A program made the position numbers and the translations under genes. From assembly GCF_036013955.1 (NCBI RefSeq), contig NZ_CP107903.1:5518001-5582000 (forward strand): DNA of 64,000 nucleotides, read 5' to 3'. Under the pieces are notes generated by a model that made no database searches, was not told the DNA's origin, and worked only from the letters and a program-made list of their open reading frames with translations. This stretch comes from Streptomyces sp. NBC_00459. Lineage in GTDB: Bacteria > Actinomycetota > Actinomycetes > Streptomycetales > Streptomycetaceae. Positions 43,725 through 50,871 of this stretch are shown piece by piece; position 1 is the stretch's first letter, and every line of letters starts with the position of its first letter.

Positions 43725-44954
43725 ATGGCCATGCAGCTCCGGTACTCCTTCAGGCTGTACCCGGACACCGGCCAACAGAGGACGTTGGCGAGGGCGTTCG
43801 GGTGCGCCCGTGTCGTGTTCAACGACGCGGTCCGCGCCCGTGAGGAGGCCAGAGCGGCCAAGCAGCCGTTCCCCAGGGCCGCAGAGCTGTCGAAGAGGCT
43901 GATTACCGAGGCGAAGCAGACGGTGGAGCGGTCCTGGCTGGGAGAGGTCTCCGCGGTGGTGCTCCAGCAGTCCCTGCGGGACGTCGAGACTGCGTACCGC
44001 AACTTCTTCGCCTCACTCAAGGGTGATCGCAAGGGGCCCAGGACGGGTCCTCCCCGTTTCAAGTCCCGCAAGGACAAGCGTCAGTCGATCCGGTTCACCG
44101 CCAACGCCCGCTGGTCCATCACCGACAAAGGGCACCTGAACCTGCCGAAGATCGGTGCGGTGAAAGTGAAGTGGTCCCGCACTCTGCCCACCACGCCCTC
44201 CTCCGTCACCGTCATCAAGGACGCGGCCGGGCGGTACTTCGCCTCCTTCGTCATCGACACCGACCCCGCCGCCGACGCGACCCGGATGCCCGACACCAAC
44301 CGCACCATCGGCATCGACCTCGGCCTGACCCACTTCGCGGTCCTGTCCGACGGCACGAAAATCGACTCCCCGCGCTTCCTGCGGCGCGCGGAGAAGAAGC
44401 TGAAGAAGGCCCAGCGGGAACTGTCCCGCAAGCAGAAAGGCTCGAAGAACCGCGAAAAGGCCCGCCTGAAGGTCGCCCACGCCCACGCACGGGTGACCGA
44501 CGCACGCCGCGAGTTCCACCACCAGCTCTCCACCAGGCTGATCTCCGAGAACCAAGGGATCGCCGTGGAGGACCTGTCGGTGGCGGGACTGGCCCGCACC
44601 AGACTGGCCAAGTCCGTGCACGACGCCGGATGGTCCTCGTTCGTCAGCATGCTGGAGTACAAAGCGGCCCGGTACGGCCGCACCCTGGTCACGATCGGCC
44701 GGTTCGAGCCGACCTCCCAGACCTGCTCCACCTGCGGCGTCAAGGACGGACCCAAACCCCTCAACGTCCGGGAATGGACCTGTACCGCCTGCGGCAGCGT
44801 CCACGACCGGGACCACAACGCCGCGATCAACGTCAAGACGGCCGCCGGACTGGCGGTATCGGCCTGCGGAGCACCGGTAAGACCAGGAGCAATCCCGGCA
44901 CAGCGCGAAGAAACAGGAAGCCACGGATTCCCGAACCAAGCCCGTGCCGCGTAG
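43725..44954 (+). CDS. tnpB: TnpB RNA-guided nuclease of IS200/IS605
   Basis: 409 residues from the ATG at 43725; ATG 43731 (MQLRYSFRLYP) is the usual family start. The RuvC residues are intact: Asp198 (TIGIDLGLTHF), Glu282 (GIAVEDLSVAGL) and the Asp of DRDHNAA at 361-363. A zinc ribbon CSTCG...CTACG lies between the second and third. This is the ancestor group of Cas12 nucleases, guided by an RNA from the element's right end. An intact TnpB suggests the element is recent or maintained. Confidence 0.95.
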   Translation: MAMQLRYSFRLYPDTGQQRTLARAFGCARVVFNDAVRAREEARAAKQPFPRAAELSKRLITEAKQTVERSWLGEVSAVVLQQSLRDVETAYRNFFASLKGDRKGPRTGPPRFKSRKDKRQSIRFTANARWSITDKGHLNLPKIGAVKVKWSRTLPTTPSSVTVIKDAAGRYFASFVIDTDPAADATRMPDTNRTIGIDLGLTHFAVLSDGTKIDSPRFLRRAEKKLKKAQRELSRKQKGSKNREKARLKVAHAHARVTDARREFHHQLSTRLISENQGIAVEDLSVAGLARTRLAKSVHDAGWSSFVSMLEYKAARYGRTLVTIGRFEPTSQTCSTCGVKDGPKPLNVREWTCTACGSVHDRDHNAAINVKTAAGLAVSACGAPVRPGAIPAQREETGSHGFPNQARAA

Positions 44955-45010
44955 CGGCACAACAACGGAACGGAAGGCCAGAATCCTCGGGCTTCAGCCC
45001 GAGGAGCAAG
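44860..45010 (+). ncRNA. Probable omega/right-end guide RNA region of TnpB
   Basis: By family rule the guide RNA scaffold overlaps the 3' end of tnpB and ends at the right end. Here the segment carries GCCGCGTAGCGGC at 44946-44958 and the strong stem CCTCGGGC/GCCCGAGG at 44985-45004. The guide would then be read from flanking sequence after about 45014, that is from the antisense of the flavoprotein 3' end. The exact extent is an inference. Confidence 0.4.
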
Positions 45011-46178
45011 TCAACGACTGCTGCTGCCGCGCGACCGCCTTGGCGATGCGTACCGCGTCGATCGCCATTTCGCGGAACATCCCGCTGATGGGGTTGGTGT
45101 AGCCGGAGAAAAAAAGGCCTGGCGCGTTCTTCGGGGCATGGGGCCCGTGGACGACGGGCTTGCCGCGCGCGTCGAGGACGTCGAGGTGGCCGACGAGGCC
45201 TTCCAGGCCCCGGAGGTATCCGGTGGCGGCGATGACGGCGTCCGGCTCCAGGCGCTCACCGTCGGCGAGGACGACCTTCCCGTCCTCGAACCCCTCGACG
45301 GCGGCCACGATCTCGACGCGCCCCTTCCGGACGGCGTCGATGAGGCCGACGTCCTGGACGGGGATCGAGCCGGCGGTGACGCGCGAGTACAGGCCGGTGT
45401 CCGGGCGGGGCAGCCCGTGGGCCGACAGGTCGGGCACGCTCAGCTTGGCCATCGGTCCGGCGAGCCGGTCGACGAGGCGCACCGGCAGCCGTCGTACGAG
45501 GATGCCCGTGAACTGGGCCGCCCAGCCGGCCGTGGACCGCCGCACGATGTGCGGAGCGGTACGCACCGACAGCCGTACCCGGGAGGCCCCGCCCTCCACC
45601 AGGTCGACGGCGATCTCGGCGCCGGTGTTGCCGATCCCGACGACGAGGACGTCGCGGCCGGCGTAGGGCGCGGGGTTGCGGTACTGGCCGGCGTGCAGCA
45701 GCTCGCCGGTGTAGGCGTCGCGCCCGGGCCACTCGGGGAGCCGGGGGGTGTGGTTGGTCCCCGTGGCGACGACGACCGCGCTGCCGGTCAGTTCGCGCCC
45801 GCCGGTGGCGTGCAGCAGCCAGCCGGTGCCGTCGGCGGTCCGCTCGACCCGGGACACCTCGACGCCGGTGACGACCTCCAGCTCGTGGTACTCGGCGTAC
45901 TTCTCGAGATACCTGACGACGTCGTCGCGCGCCACCCACCGTCCGAAGGAGCGCGGCATCGCCAGCCCCGGCAGTGAGGACAGTCGCCGGGTGGTGTGCA
46001 GATGCAGCCGGTCGTAGTGCCGCCGCCAGGACGTCCCGACCCGGTCGCCCCGCTCCAGGACGACGGCCCGCACACCCTGGGCCCGCAGCGCGTACGCGAC
46101 GGCGAGACCACCGGGTCCGCCGCCGATGACGTACACGGGGGCGGTCGATGACGGTGACGGTGTCGGTGAGTGGGCCAT
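44994..46178 (-). CDS. FAD/NAD(P)-dependent monooxygenase-like flavoprotein (3' end replaced by IS sequence)
   Basis: 394 residues from the ATG at 46178. The FAD motif is VYVIGGGPGGLAVAYALRAQG, the second nucleotide motif is VLVVGIGNTGAEIAVDL, and VVVATGTNHTPRLP and VIAATGYLRGLEGL are the FMO-type ATG motifs. It resembles YUCCA/FMO-like and cyclohexanone-type flavoproteins. The last residues SLTCSSG and the TGA lie in the right end of the IS element, so the natural C-terminus was cut within a few codons of the stop, or slightly more. No regulon operator precedes it. Confidence 0.88.
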   Translation of the reverse strand: MAHSPTPSPSSTAPVYVIGGGPGGLAVAYALRAQGVRAVVLERGDRVGTSWRRHYDRLHLHTTRRLSSLPGLAMPRSFGRWVARDDVVRYLEKYAEYHELEVVTGVEVSRVERTADGTGWLLHATGGRELTGSAVVVATGTNHTPRLPEWPGRDAYTGELLHAGQYRNPAPYAGRDVLVVGIGNTGAEIAVDLVEGGASRVRLSVRTAPHIVRRSTAGWAAQFTGILVRRLPVRLVDRLAGPMAKLSVPDLSAHGLPRPDTGLYSRVTAGSIPVQDVGLIDAVRKGRVEIVAAVEGFEDGKVVLADGERLEPDAVIAATGYLRGLEGLVGHLDVLDARGKPVVHGPHAPKNAPGLFFSGYTNPISGMFREMAIDAVRIAKAVARQQQSLTCSSG

Positions 46179-46320
46179 GTGCCTGAGCGTATGCACCCGC
46201 TCACTTGTTGGGTCTCGGGCAAGACCGGAATCGGTTGCGGATTGATCACGGTGGTGGGGGAGGCGGGTGGGGTCGGTGGCGCGGGAGGCCTGGTTGTGGG
46301 GGCTCGGTGAGGCCATACTG

Positions 46321-46339
46321 AACTGACGTACCGTCAGAT
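46321..46339. promoter_or_regulatory. Operator copy 7 (upstream of DUF35 gene)
   Basis: AACTGACGTACCGTCAGAT, 26 bases before the ATG at 46366, followed by a ribosome site AGGGGG. A partial half site (GCGTCAGG) follows at 46348. Confidence 0.75.
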
Positions 46340-46365
46340 CTGGACAGCGTCAGGGGGCCGTGGGC

Positions 46366-46830
46366 ATGGACAGGAGCACGGGTACGGCGGGTACGGGTGC
46401 GGGCAGGTTCGACGTCCCCGAGGTCGACGCCTTCACGCGGGCCTACTGGGACGCGGCGGCCGAGGGGCGCCTGCTCGTGCGGCGTTGCGGGGCGTGCGGG
46501 CGGGCTCATCACTATCCCCGGGAGTTCTGCCCGCACTGCTGGAGCGAGGACGTGGCGTGGGAGACCGCGAGCGGACTGGCCACGCTCTACACCTGGTCCG
46601 TCGTGCACCGCAACGATCTGCCGCCCTTCGGGGAGCGCACGCCGTACGTGGCTGCCGTCGTCGATCTCGACGAGGGGCCGCGGATGATGACGGAGGTGGT
46701 GGGGGAGGCCGACGGTGTCCAGGACGTGCTGCGGGTCGGGATGGGGCTTGAGGTGGCTTTTCGGGAGGGTGTGCCCGTTTTCCGTCCACGGGGTGGGAGT
46801 CGTACAGCCGTACGGGCTTCAATGGACTGA
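46366..46830 (+). CDS. DUF35 OB-fold/zinc-ribbon acyl-CoA-binding protein (ChsH2-C-like)
   Basis: 154 residues from the ATG at 46366; AGGGGG is 8 bases upstream. After a helix (PEVDAFTRAYWDAAAEGRLLVRRC) comes the rubredoxin-like zinc ribbon CGACGRAHHYPREFCPHC with four cysteines, then an OB fold (WSVVHRNDLPPFGERTPYVAAVVDLDEGPRMMTEVV). Such proteins pair with lipid-transfer thiolases as aldolases or hydratase domains in steroid side-chain breakdown. The thiolase partner is at 59381, 13 kb away, under the same operator. Confidence 0.92.
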   Translation: MDRSTGTAGTGAGRFDVPEVDAFTRAYWDAAAEGRLLVRRCGACGRAHHYPREFCPHCWSEDVAWETASGLATLYTWSVVHRNDLPPFGERTPYVAAVVDLDEGPRMMTEVVGEADGVQDVLRVGMGLEVAFREGVPVFRPRGGSRTAVRASMD

Positions 46831-47462
46831 TGGCCCACATTCATGAGCGGTCCCTCGCCCACCCCGTCCCCGAGTTTCCCGAGCTGCTCGGGGACGGACT
46901 CCGGCTGCGGCAGTGGCGCGCGGACTCCGACACCGACGTCGACGCGTGGCTGCGCGGGCTGACCGACCCGGACTTCCAGCGCTGGAACACCCCGATGAAG
47001 CCGGTCACCGACCTCGACAGCGCCCGTGACTCCCTCGGCACCCGTTCCGGGACCGCGGCGGACGGCACCCGGGTGTCCTTCTGCGTCACGGACGTCGTCA
47101 CCGGCGCGATACTCGGCCACCTGGGCGTCAACGACATCGACCCCTTCATGCGGGACGCGCACGTCGGCTACTGGGTCCTCCCCGAGGCCCGCGGCAGCCG
47201 CGTCGCGACCCGAGCCCTAGCCCTCGGTGCGCGCTGGGCCTTCGACGTCCTCGGCCTGAACCGCCTGCAACTCGGCCACGCCATAGGCCACGACGCCTCC
47301 TGCCGCGTCGCCGAACGCTGCGGCTTCCGGTACGAGGGGACCCTGAGAGGCGCGATGTTCGAGGAGCAGCGCCAGGACACGTTCCGGGACGTCCACCTGC
47401 ACGGGCGGATCGCCCAGGACCCTGAGCCGGACGCCGAGCCGGAGAAGGGTGCGGGAGCATGA
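46830..47462 (+). CDS. GNAT-family acetyltransferase (RimJ/RimL-like)
   Basis: 210 residues; the ATG at 46830 overlaps the DUF35 stop by 1 base. The fold: GLRLRQWRADSDTDVDAWLRGLTD, GHLGVNDIDPFMRDAHVGYWVLPEARGSRVATRALALGARWAFD (acetyl-CoA loop), and GLNRLQLGHAIGHDASCRVAERCGFRYEGTLR. Transcription from the DUF35 promoter would include it. The link to the pathway may be only positional. Confidence 0.92.
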   Translation: MAHIHERSLAHPVPEFPELLGDGLRLRQWRADSDTDVDAWLRGLTDPDFQRWNTPMKPVTDLDSARDSLGTRSGTAADGTRVSFCVTDVVTGAILGHLGVNDIDPFMRDAHVGYWVLPEARGSRVATRALALGARWAFDVLGLNRLQLGHAIGHDASCRVAERCGFRYEGTLRGAMFEEQRQDTFRDVHLHGRIAQDPEPDAEPEKGAGA

Positions 47463-47465
47463 GGC

Positions 47466-48407
47466 ATGCCTTCCACGCGCTGTGACGACGAGAGTCCCGG
47501 ACAGTGGCGTCTCGTCGGCGGCCTCGACGAGTTCCTCCGCCGTGCCGGTGACTTTCTTCGCTCCCAACCCGCCCTGCACACCGTTGCGTTGCGAGTGACC
47601 GAAGAACTGCGCAGGCGCGGGCCGTACATGTACGGACCCCGGGCGCCCGTCTTCGGTGTGCTGGAGCGGGCGGGCGAGGTGACGGCCGCCTTCTACCGTA
47701 CGCCGCCCCACCGGCTGCAACTCACGCCCCTGAACGGCGCGGAGGCCGATGCTCTCGCCGTCTTCCTCGCAGCCCTCGGCGAGCCCCTGCCCGGCGTCTC
47801 CGGGGTCCACGAGACCGCCGCCGCCTTCGCCGAGGCCTGGCAGCGCCGTACCGGGGTCACCGGTACGCCCTACCAGCGTCAGCGGCTGTACCGTCTCGGC
47901 GTCCTCGCCGCGCCTGAGCCCGCCCCGCCCGGCCGAGCCAGGGCCGCGGTCGTCGCCGACAGAGAGCAAGTGGCTTGCTGGTACGGGGAGTTCAGCGAAG
48001 AGGTCGGCGCGCCGCCGGCACCGGACGGAGGCCTTGGCTGGGCCGACGACCGCATCGCGTACGGCGGCATCACTCTCTGGGAGGGCCCCGACGGCACCCC
48101 CGTGTCCATGGCCTGCGCCGCCCCGCAACTGGCCGGTGCGGTGCGGCTCGCGGACATCTACACTCCGGCCCGCCTGCGTGGTCGCGGGTACGCCGGAGCC
48201 GTGACCGCTGCGGTGAGCCGGGCCGCGTCGGCGGCGGGTGCGGCGGAGGTGCTCCTCTTCACCGACCTCGCGAACCCGACCAGCAACGCCCTTTACCAGC
48301 GCCTCGGTTATCGGCCGGTACGGGATTTCACGGTGTACCGCTTCGACGTGACGCCTACGGCCACGGGCACGGGCACGGCTATGGCTACGGCCACAGCAAC
48401 TCCCTGA
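47466..48407 (+). CDS. GNAT-family acetyltransferase (two-domain)
   Basis: 313 residues. A long N-terminal part of about 140 residues (RAGDFLRSQPALHTVALRVTEELRRRGPYMYG) is followed by a GNAT domain: DIYTPARLRGRGYAGAVTAAVSRAASAAGAAEVLLFTDLANPTSNALYQRLGYRPV. It follows the previous GNAT gene by 3 bases. Its last 23 bases overlap the convergent PdxH-like gene. The substrate is unknown. Confidence 0.88.
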   Translation: MPSTRCDDESPGQWRLVGGLDEFLRRAGDFLRSQPALHTVALRVTEELRRRGPYMYGPRAPVFGVLERAGEVTAAFYRTPPHRLQLTPLNGAEADALAVFLAALGEPLPGVSGVHETAAAFAEAWQRRTGVTGTPYQRQRLYRLGVLAAPEPAPPGRARAAVVADREQVACWYGEFSEEVGAPPAPDGGLGWADDRIAYGGITLWEGPDGTPVSMACAAPQLAGAVRLADIYTPARLRGRGYAGAVTAAVSRAASAAGAAEVLLFTDLANPTSNALYQRLGYRPVRDFTVYRFDVTPTATGTGTAMATATATP

Positions 48408-49074
48408 CCCAACCGGCAGGTGAACCCGCCTCCGTACGGCGGTACTTGAGTCGCACGTGGCGGCGTTGGGGGTCTCCCTGGAAGAACTCGGCCTCGTCCG
48501 GGCGTAGGCGGTACAGGGTCCAGGTCGGGGCCGGGGCGTCCGGTTCGCGTTGGGCCCGTTCCCAGGCCTCCTGCGATGCGCTCGCCAACTCGTCGACCGA
48601 GCCCAGTACTTCACTCTGGCGGCCGGTCAGCGCGGCGGCCAGTGCTCCGGTCGAGCGGGCGTGCAGGTCGGCCTGTGCCTCTGCCGAGGGGGCGGACTCG
48701 ACCGGGCCGCGCAGTCGGATCTGGCGGCCCAGCGCGGGCCAGTAGAAGTGGAGCGCCGCGTAGGGGCGCTCCGCGAGTTGGCGTCCTTTGCCGCTGCCGG
48801 AGTGGGAGGCGAAGGACCAGCCGTCGGTGTCCGCGCCGTGCAGCATCACGGTGCGTACGTCGGGCAGGCCGTCCGCGTCCGACGTCGCCAGGGACATGGT
48901 GTGCGGCTCGGGCTGCCCGGCGGCCACCGCCTCCGCGAACCAGGTGGTGAACAGGGGGAGCGGTTCGGCCGGGGCTGTGTTCGGGTCGAAGGCGGGCAGC
49001 TTGGTGATCTCGGGGGACCACACCCGCAGGGTTCTGAGCAGGTCGTGAAGGTCCGGTTCCGGTTCCATTTCCAT
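48385..49074 (-). CDS. Pyridoxamine-5'-phosphate-oxidase-family protein (PdxH-like)
   Basis: 229 residues from the ATG at 49074. PdxH-like segments: TTWFAEAVAAGQPEPHTMSLATSDADGLPDVRTVMLHG, SHSGSGKGRQLAERPYAALHFYWPALGRQIRLRGPVE, and TWTLYRLRPDEAEFFQGDPQRRHVRLKYRR. Length and order match PdxH, which makes pyridoxal phosphate with FMN, but several canonical residues differ, so it may be a paralogue with another flavin substrate. Confidence 0.85.
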   Translation of the reverse strand: MEMEPEPDLHDLLRTLRVWSPEITKLPAFDPNTAPAEPLPLFTTWFAEAVAAGQPEPHTMSLATSDADGLPDVRTVMLHGADTDGWSFASHSGSGKGRQLAERPYAALHFYWPALGRQIRLRGPVESAPSAEAQADLHARSTGALAAALTGRQSEVLGSVDELASASQEAWERAQREPDAPAPTWTLYRLRPDEAEFFQGDPQRRHVRLKYRRTEAGSPAGWVRELLWP

Positions 49075-49204
49075 GCGACGAGTATCGCGGGTGCGGGCTG
49101 CAGCCCCGGTGTCCGCCCTCGCCCCAACCTCAACTGTCACTCCCCGCCTTCACCTCCGTCTCAACCTCCACCTCCGACCCAGCCCCAGCCCCGCCCCGGC
49201 GCCG

Positions 49205-49879
49205 TCAGCCGGCGTACGTGTCCGCCGGGCCGTACAGAGCCGCCGGGGCGCCCGTCGTCAGGGCCCAGTAGCGGTCGCCGTAGGACCAGTGCCACCACTC
49301 CGTGGGGTAGTTGGCGAGGCCTGCCGTGGTGAGTGCGGCCGACAAAGTGCGGCGGTTGTCGCGGGCGGTGGGGGAGATGCCGGGAGCGGCCGTGTAGCAG
49401 GCGCCGTCGCTCTCCTCCGGGCTCGCGTTCACCGGGGTGCCCAGGTCGAGTTCCGTTCCTGAGTCGGTGCACAGGGTGAGGTCGACGGCGGCGCCCGCGA
49501 CATGCGGGCCGATCTCCGGCGGGGAGAGCGAACGGCTCGTCGCGGTACGCAGATAGGGCTCCGGCCAGTCGGGGTGGGCCGCGCGCAGTTCGGACTCGTA
49601 CCTGTCGAAGTACCGCTGCTGGAGAACGAGCGGACGGTAGCCCTCGGTGACCAGCAGACGCAGGCCCTCGGGCAGCAGACGGGCGGCCCGGGCCAGTCGC
49701 AGGGCGACGCCCTCACGCAGCAGGGCGTAGGCGCCCGCCGGATCGGCCAGGCGGGTGTCGACACGCAGATGGGGTGACTCCCGTAGATCCACGAGTGGTT
49801 CACCGTTCTCCAGGACGGGGACGGCGGCCACGCGGGGGTCGTTCATGAGGATGATGTCGTTCATTTCGGTCTGGTGCAT
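49205..49879 (-). CDS. D-Ala-D-Ala dipeptidase (VanX/DdpX-like, M15 family)
   Basis: 224 residues from the ATG at 49879, with AGGA 6 bases upstream. The zinc ligands appear in PHVAGAAVDLTLC (His-x6-Asp) and PTEWWHWSYGD (Glu-x2-His), with the substrate Arg in VTEGYRPL. The enzyme cuts D-Ala-D-Ala dipeptide, or a related peptide, in the cytosol. No vanA or vanH homologue is near, so this is probably peptidoglycan turnover and not glycopeptide resistance. Confidence 0.9.
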   Translation of the reverse strand: MHQTEMNDIILMNDPRVAAVPVLENGEPLVDLRESPHLRVDTRLADPAGAYALLREGVALRLARAARLLPEGLRLLVTEGYRPLVLQQRYFDRYESELRAAHPDWPEPYLRTATSRSLSPPEIGPHVAGAAVDLTLCTDSGTELDLGTPVNASPEESDGACYTAAPGISPTARDNRRTLSAALTTAGLANYPTEWWHWSYGDRYWALTTGAPAALYGPADTYAG

Positions 49880-49943
49880 GTCCGTCCTGTGGGGTGAGCG
49901 GAAGTCGAGCCGGAGGTCGGGCCGGGCGTCGGGCCGCACGGAA

Positions 49944-49973
49944 TCCGGGGACGGTCTGTCGACCGTCCCCGGA
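49944..49973. terminator. Hairpin after the CHAP gene
   Basis: A perfect 13-bp stem TCCGGGGACGGTC / GACCGTCCCCGGA with a TGTC loop sits about 45 bases downstream of the CHAP gene stop and before the VanX-like gene. Confidence 0.75.
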
Positions 49974-50015
49974 GATCCCCCGTCGCATGTGCTGTCCGTG
50001 TTGTCCCGCGGCTGG

Positions 50016-50723
50016 TTACCGCTTCTTCGGCGTCACGTAGCCGACGACGTCACCGGCCTTGGTGTTGTACCGGTTCGTTCGCTTGTAGACACCTTCCGCG
50101 CCGCCGGAGCCGGTCTTGGTGGTGTTGCCCTCGACGGTCGTCAGCTTCTTGGTGCTGCTGTTGTACGCGACGACGATGCCGATGTGGTCGACGTCCCAGC
50201 CGTTGTTCCCGAGGCTCGGCGTGCTGCCGTCCCAGTCGTAGAGGACCGCGTCGCCGATCTTCGGGACGTAGGAACCCCGCGCGTGCCACGTGCCGATGGA
50301 GTTGCGGGCCCGGTAGAACGAGCCGGCGAACGCGTCGGTGTTCTTCGTCCTGGCGCCGGAGTTCTTCCAGACGTAGCGGATGAAGTCGGCGCACCAGTTG
50401 TTGGTGCGCCACTGCAGCCCGTTGACCTTCGTGCAGTTGCCGACCGTGCCGCTCTTCGGGTCGGTGGCGACCGCGCTGTAGTAGTTGCAGTTGCCGGCCT
50501 TCTCGCGGTTGCGCGGCGAGATGGACACCTGCTGCTGGGCCTTGGCGACGATGGCGTTCTGAAGCGCCGACGCCGTCGGCGACACCGACGACGGCGCGGC
50601 CGAGGCCGCGGCCGACACCGACTCCGCGGTCAGCGCTCCGCCCGCGAGGGCCGAGATCAGGAGGAGAGTGGCGGCGCGCCGCGCGGGCGTCCTGATTGAA
50701 CCGGGCTTGGTGATGCTGGGCAT
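50016..50723 (-). CDS. Secreted CHAP-domain cell-wall hydrolase
   Basis: 235 residues from the ATG at 50723, AAAGGA 7 bases upstream. A signal peptide is visible: RTPARRAATLLLISALAGGALTAESVSAAASA. The mature domain is CHAP: LQWRTNNWCADFIRYVWKNSGA (catalytic Cys), GWDVDHIGIVVAYN (catalytic His) and TTVEGNTTKTG (Glu/Asn). These enzymes cut peptidoglycan amide bonds outside the cell. The gene stands alone with its own terminator. Confidence 0.9.
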   Translation of the reverse strand: MPSITKPGSIRTPARRAATLLLISALAGGALTAESVSAAASAAPSSVSPTASALQNAIVAKAQQQVSISPRNREKAGNCNYYSAVATDPKSGTVGNCTKVNGLQWRTNNWCADFIRYVWKNSGARTKNTDAFAGSFYRARNSIGTWHARGSYVPKIGDAVLYDWDGSTPSLGNNGWDVDHIGIVVAYNSSTKKLTTVEGNTTKTGSGGAEGVYKRTNRYNTKAGDVVGYVTPKKR

Positions 50724-50871
50724 CGGAAGTCCTTTCCCCGTTGAATCCCCGTTGGTGCCGGGGGAGTTCGGGCTGCTCCCGTTCCCCTCCGACACCAAGA
50801 AGCTTCGCGAGGGCCGCTTCAACTTCTCTGTAAGTCCCCTTCAAGCCCCTTCAAGCCGCTTCAAGCCCCGG

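Larger units (their letters stand above)
43137..45014. mobile_element. IS200/IS605-family insertion sequence with divergent tnpA and tnpB
   Basis: The order is left-end hairpin, tnpA leftward, tnpB rightward, right-end hairpin. The left end has a long imperfect stem from ATTCGC (43137-43142) to GCGAAT (43172-43177) with GGCCTTCAGGCC inside. The right end has CCTCGGGCTTCAGCCCGAGG at 44985-45004 and then AAGTCAA. No terminal inverted repeats or target duplication are expected for the family. Exact boundaries are not fixed by sequence alone. TTCAT at 43134-43138 is a candidate target/TAM. Both ORFs look intact. Confidence 0.85.

Noticed and set aside
49205..49879. VanX-like gene as part of a glycopeptide resistance cluster
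   Set aside because: No vanH, vanA, vanS or vanR homologue nearby; M15 dipeptidases occur alone in many Streptomyces.
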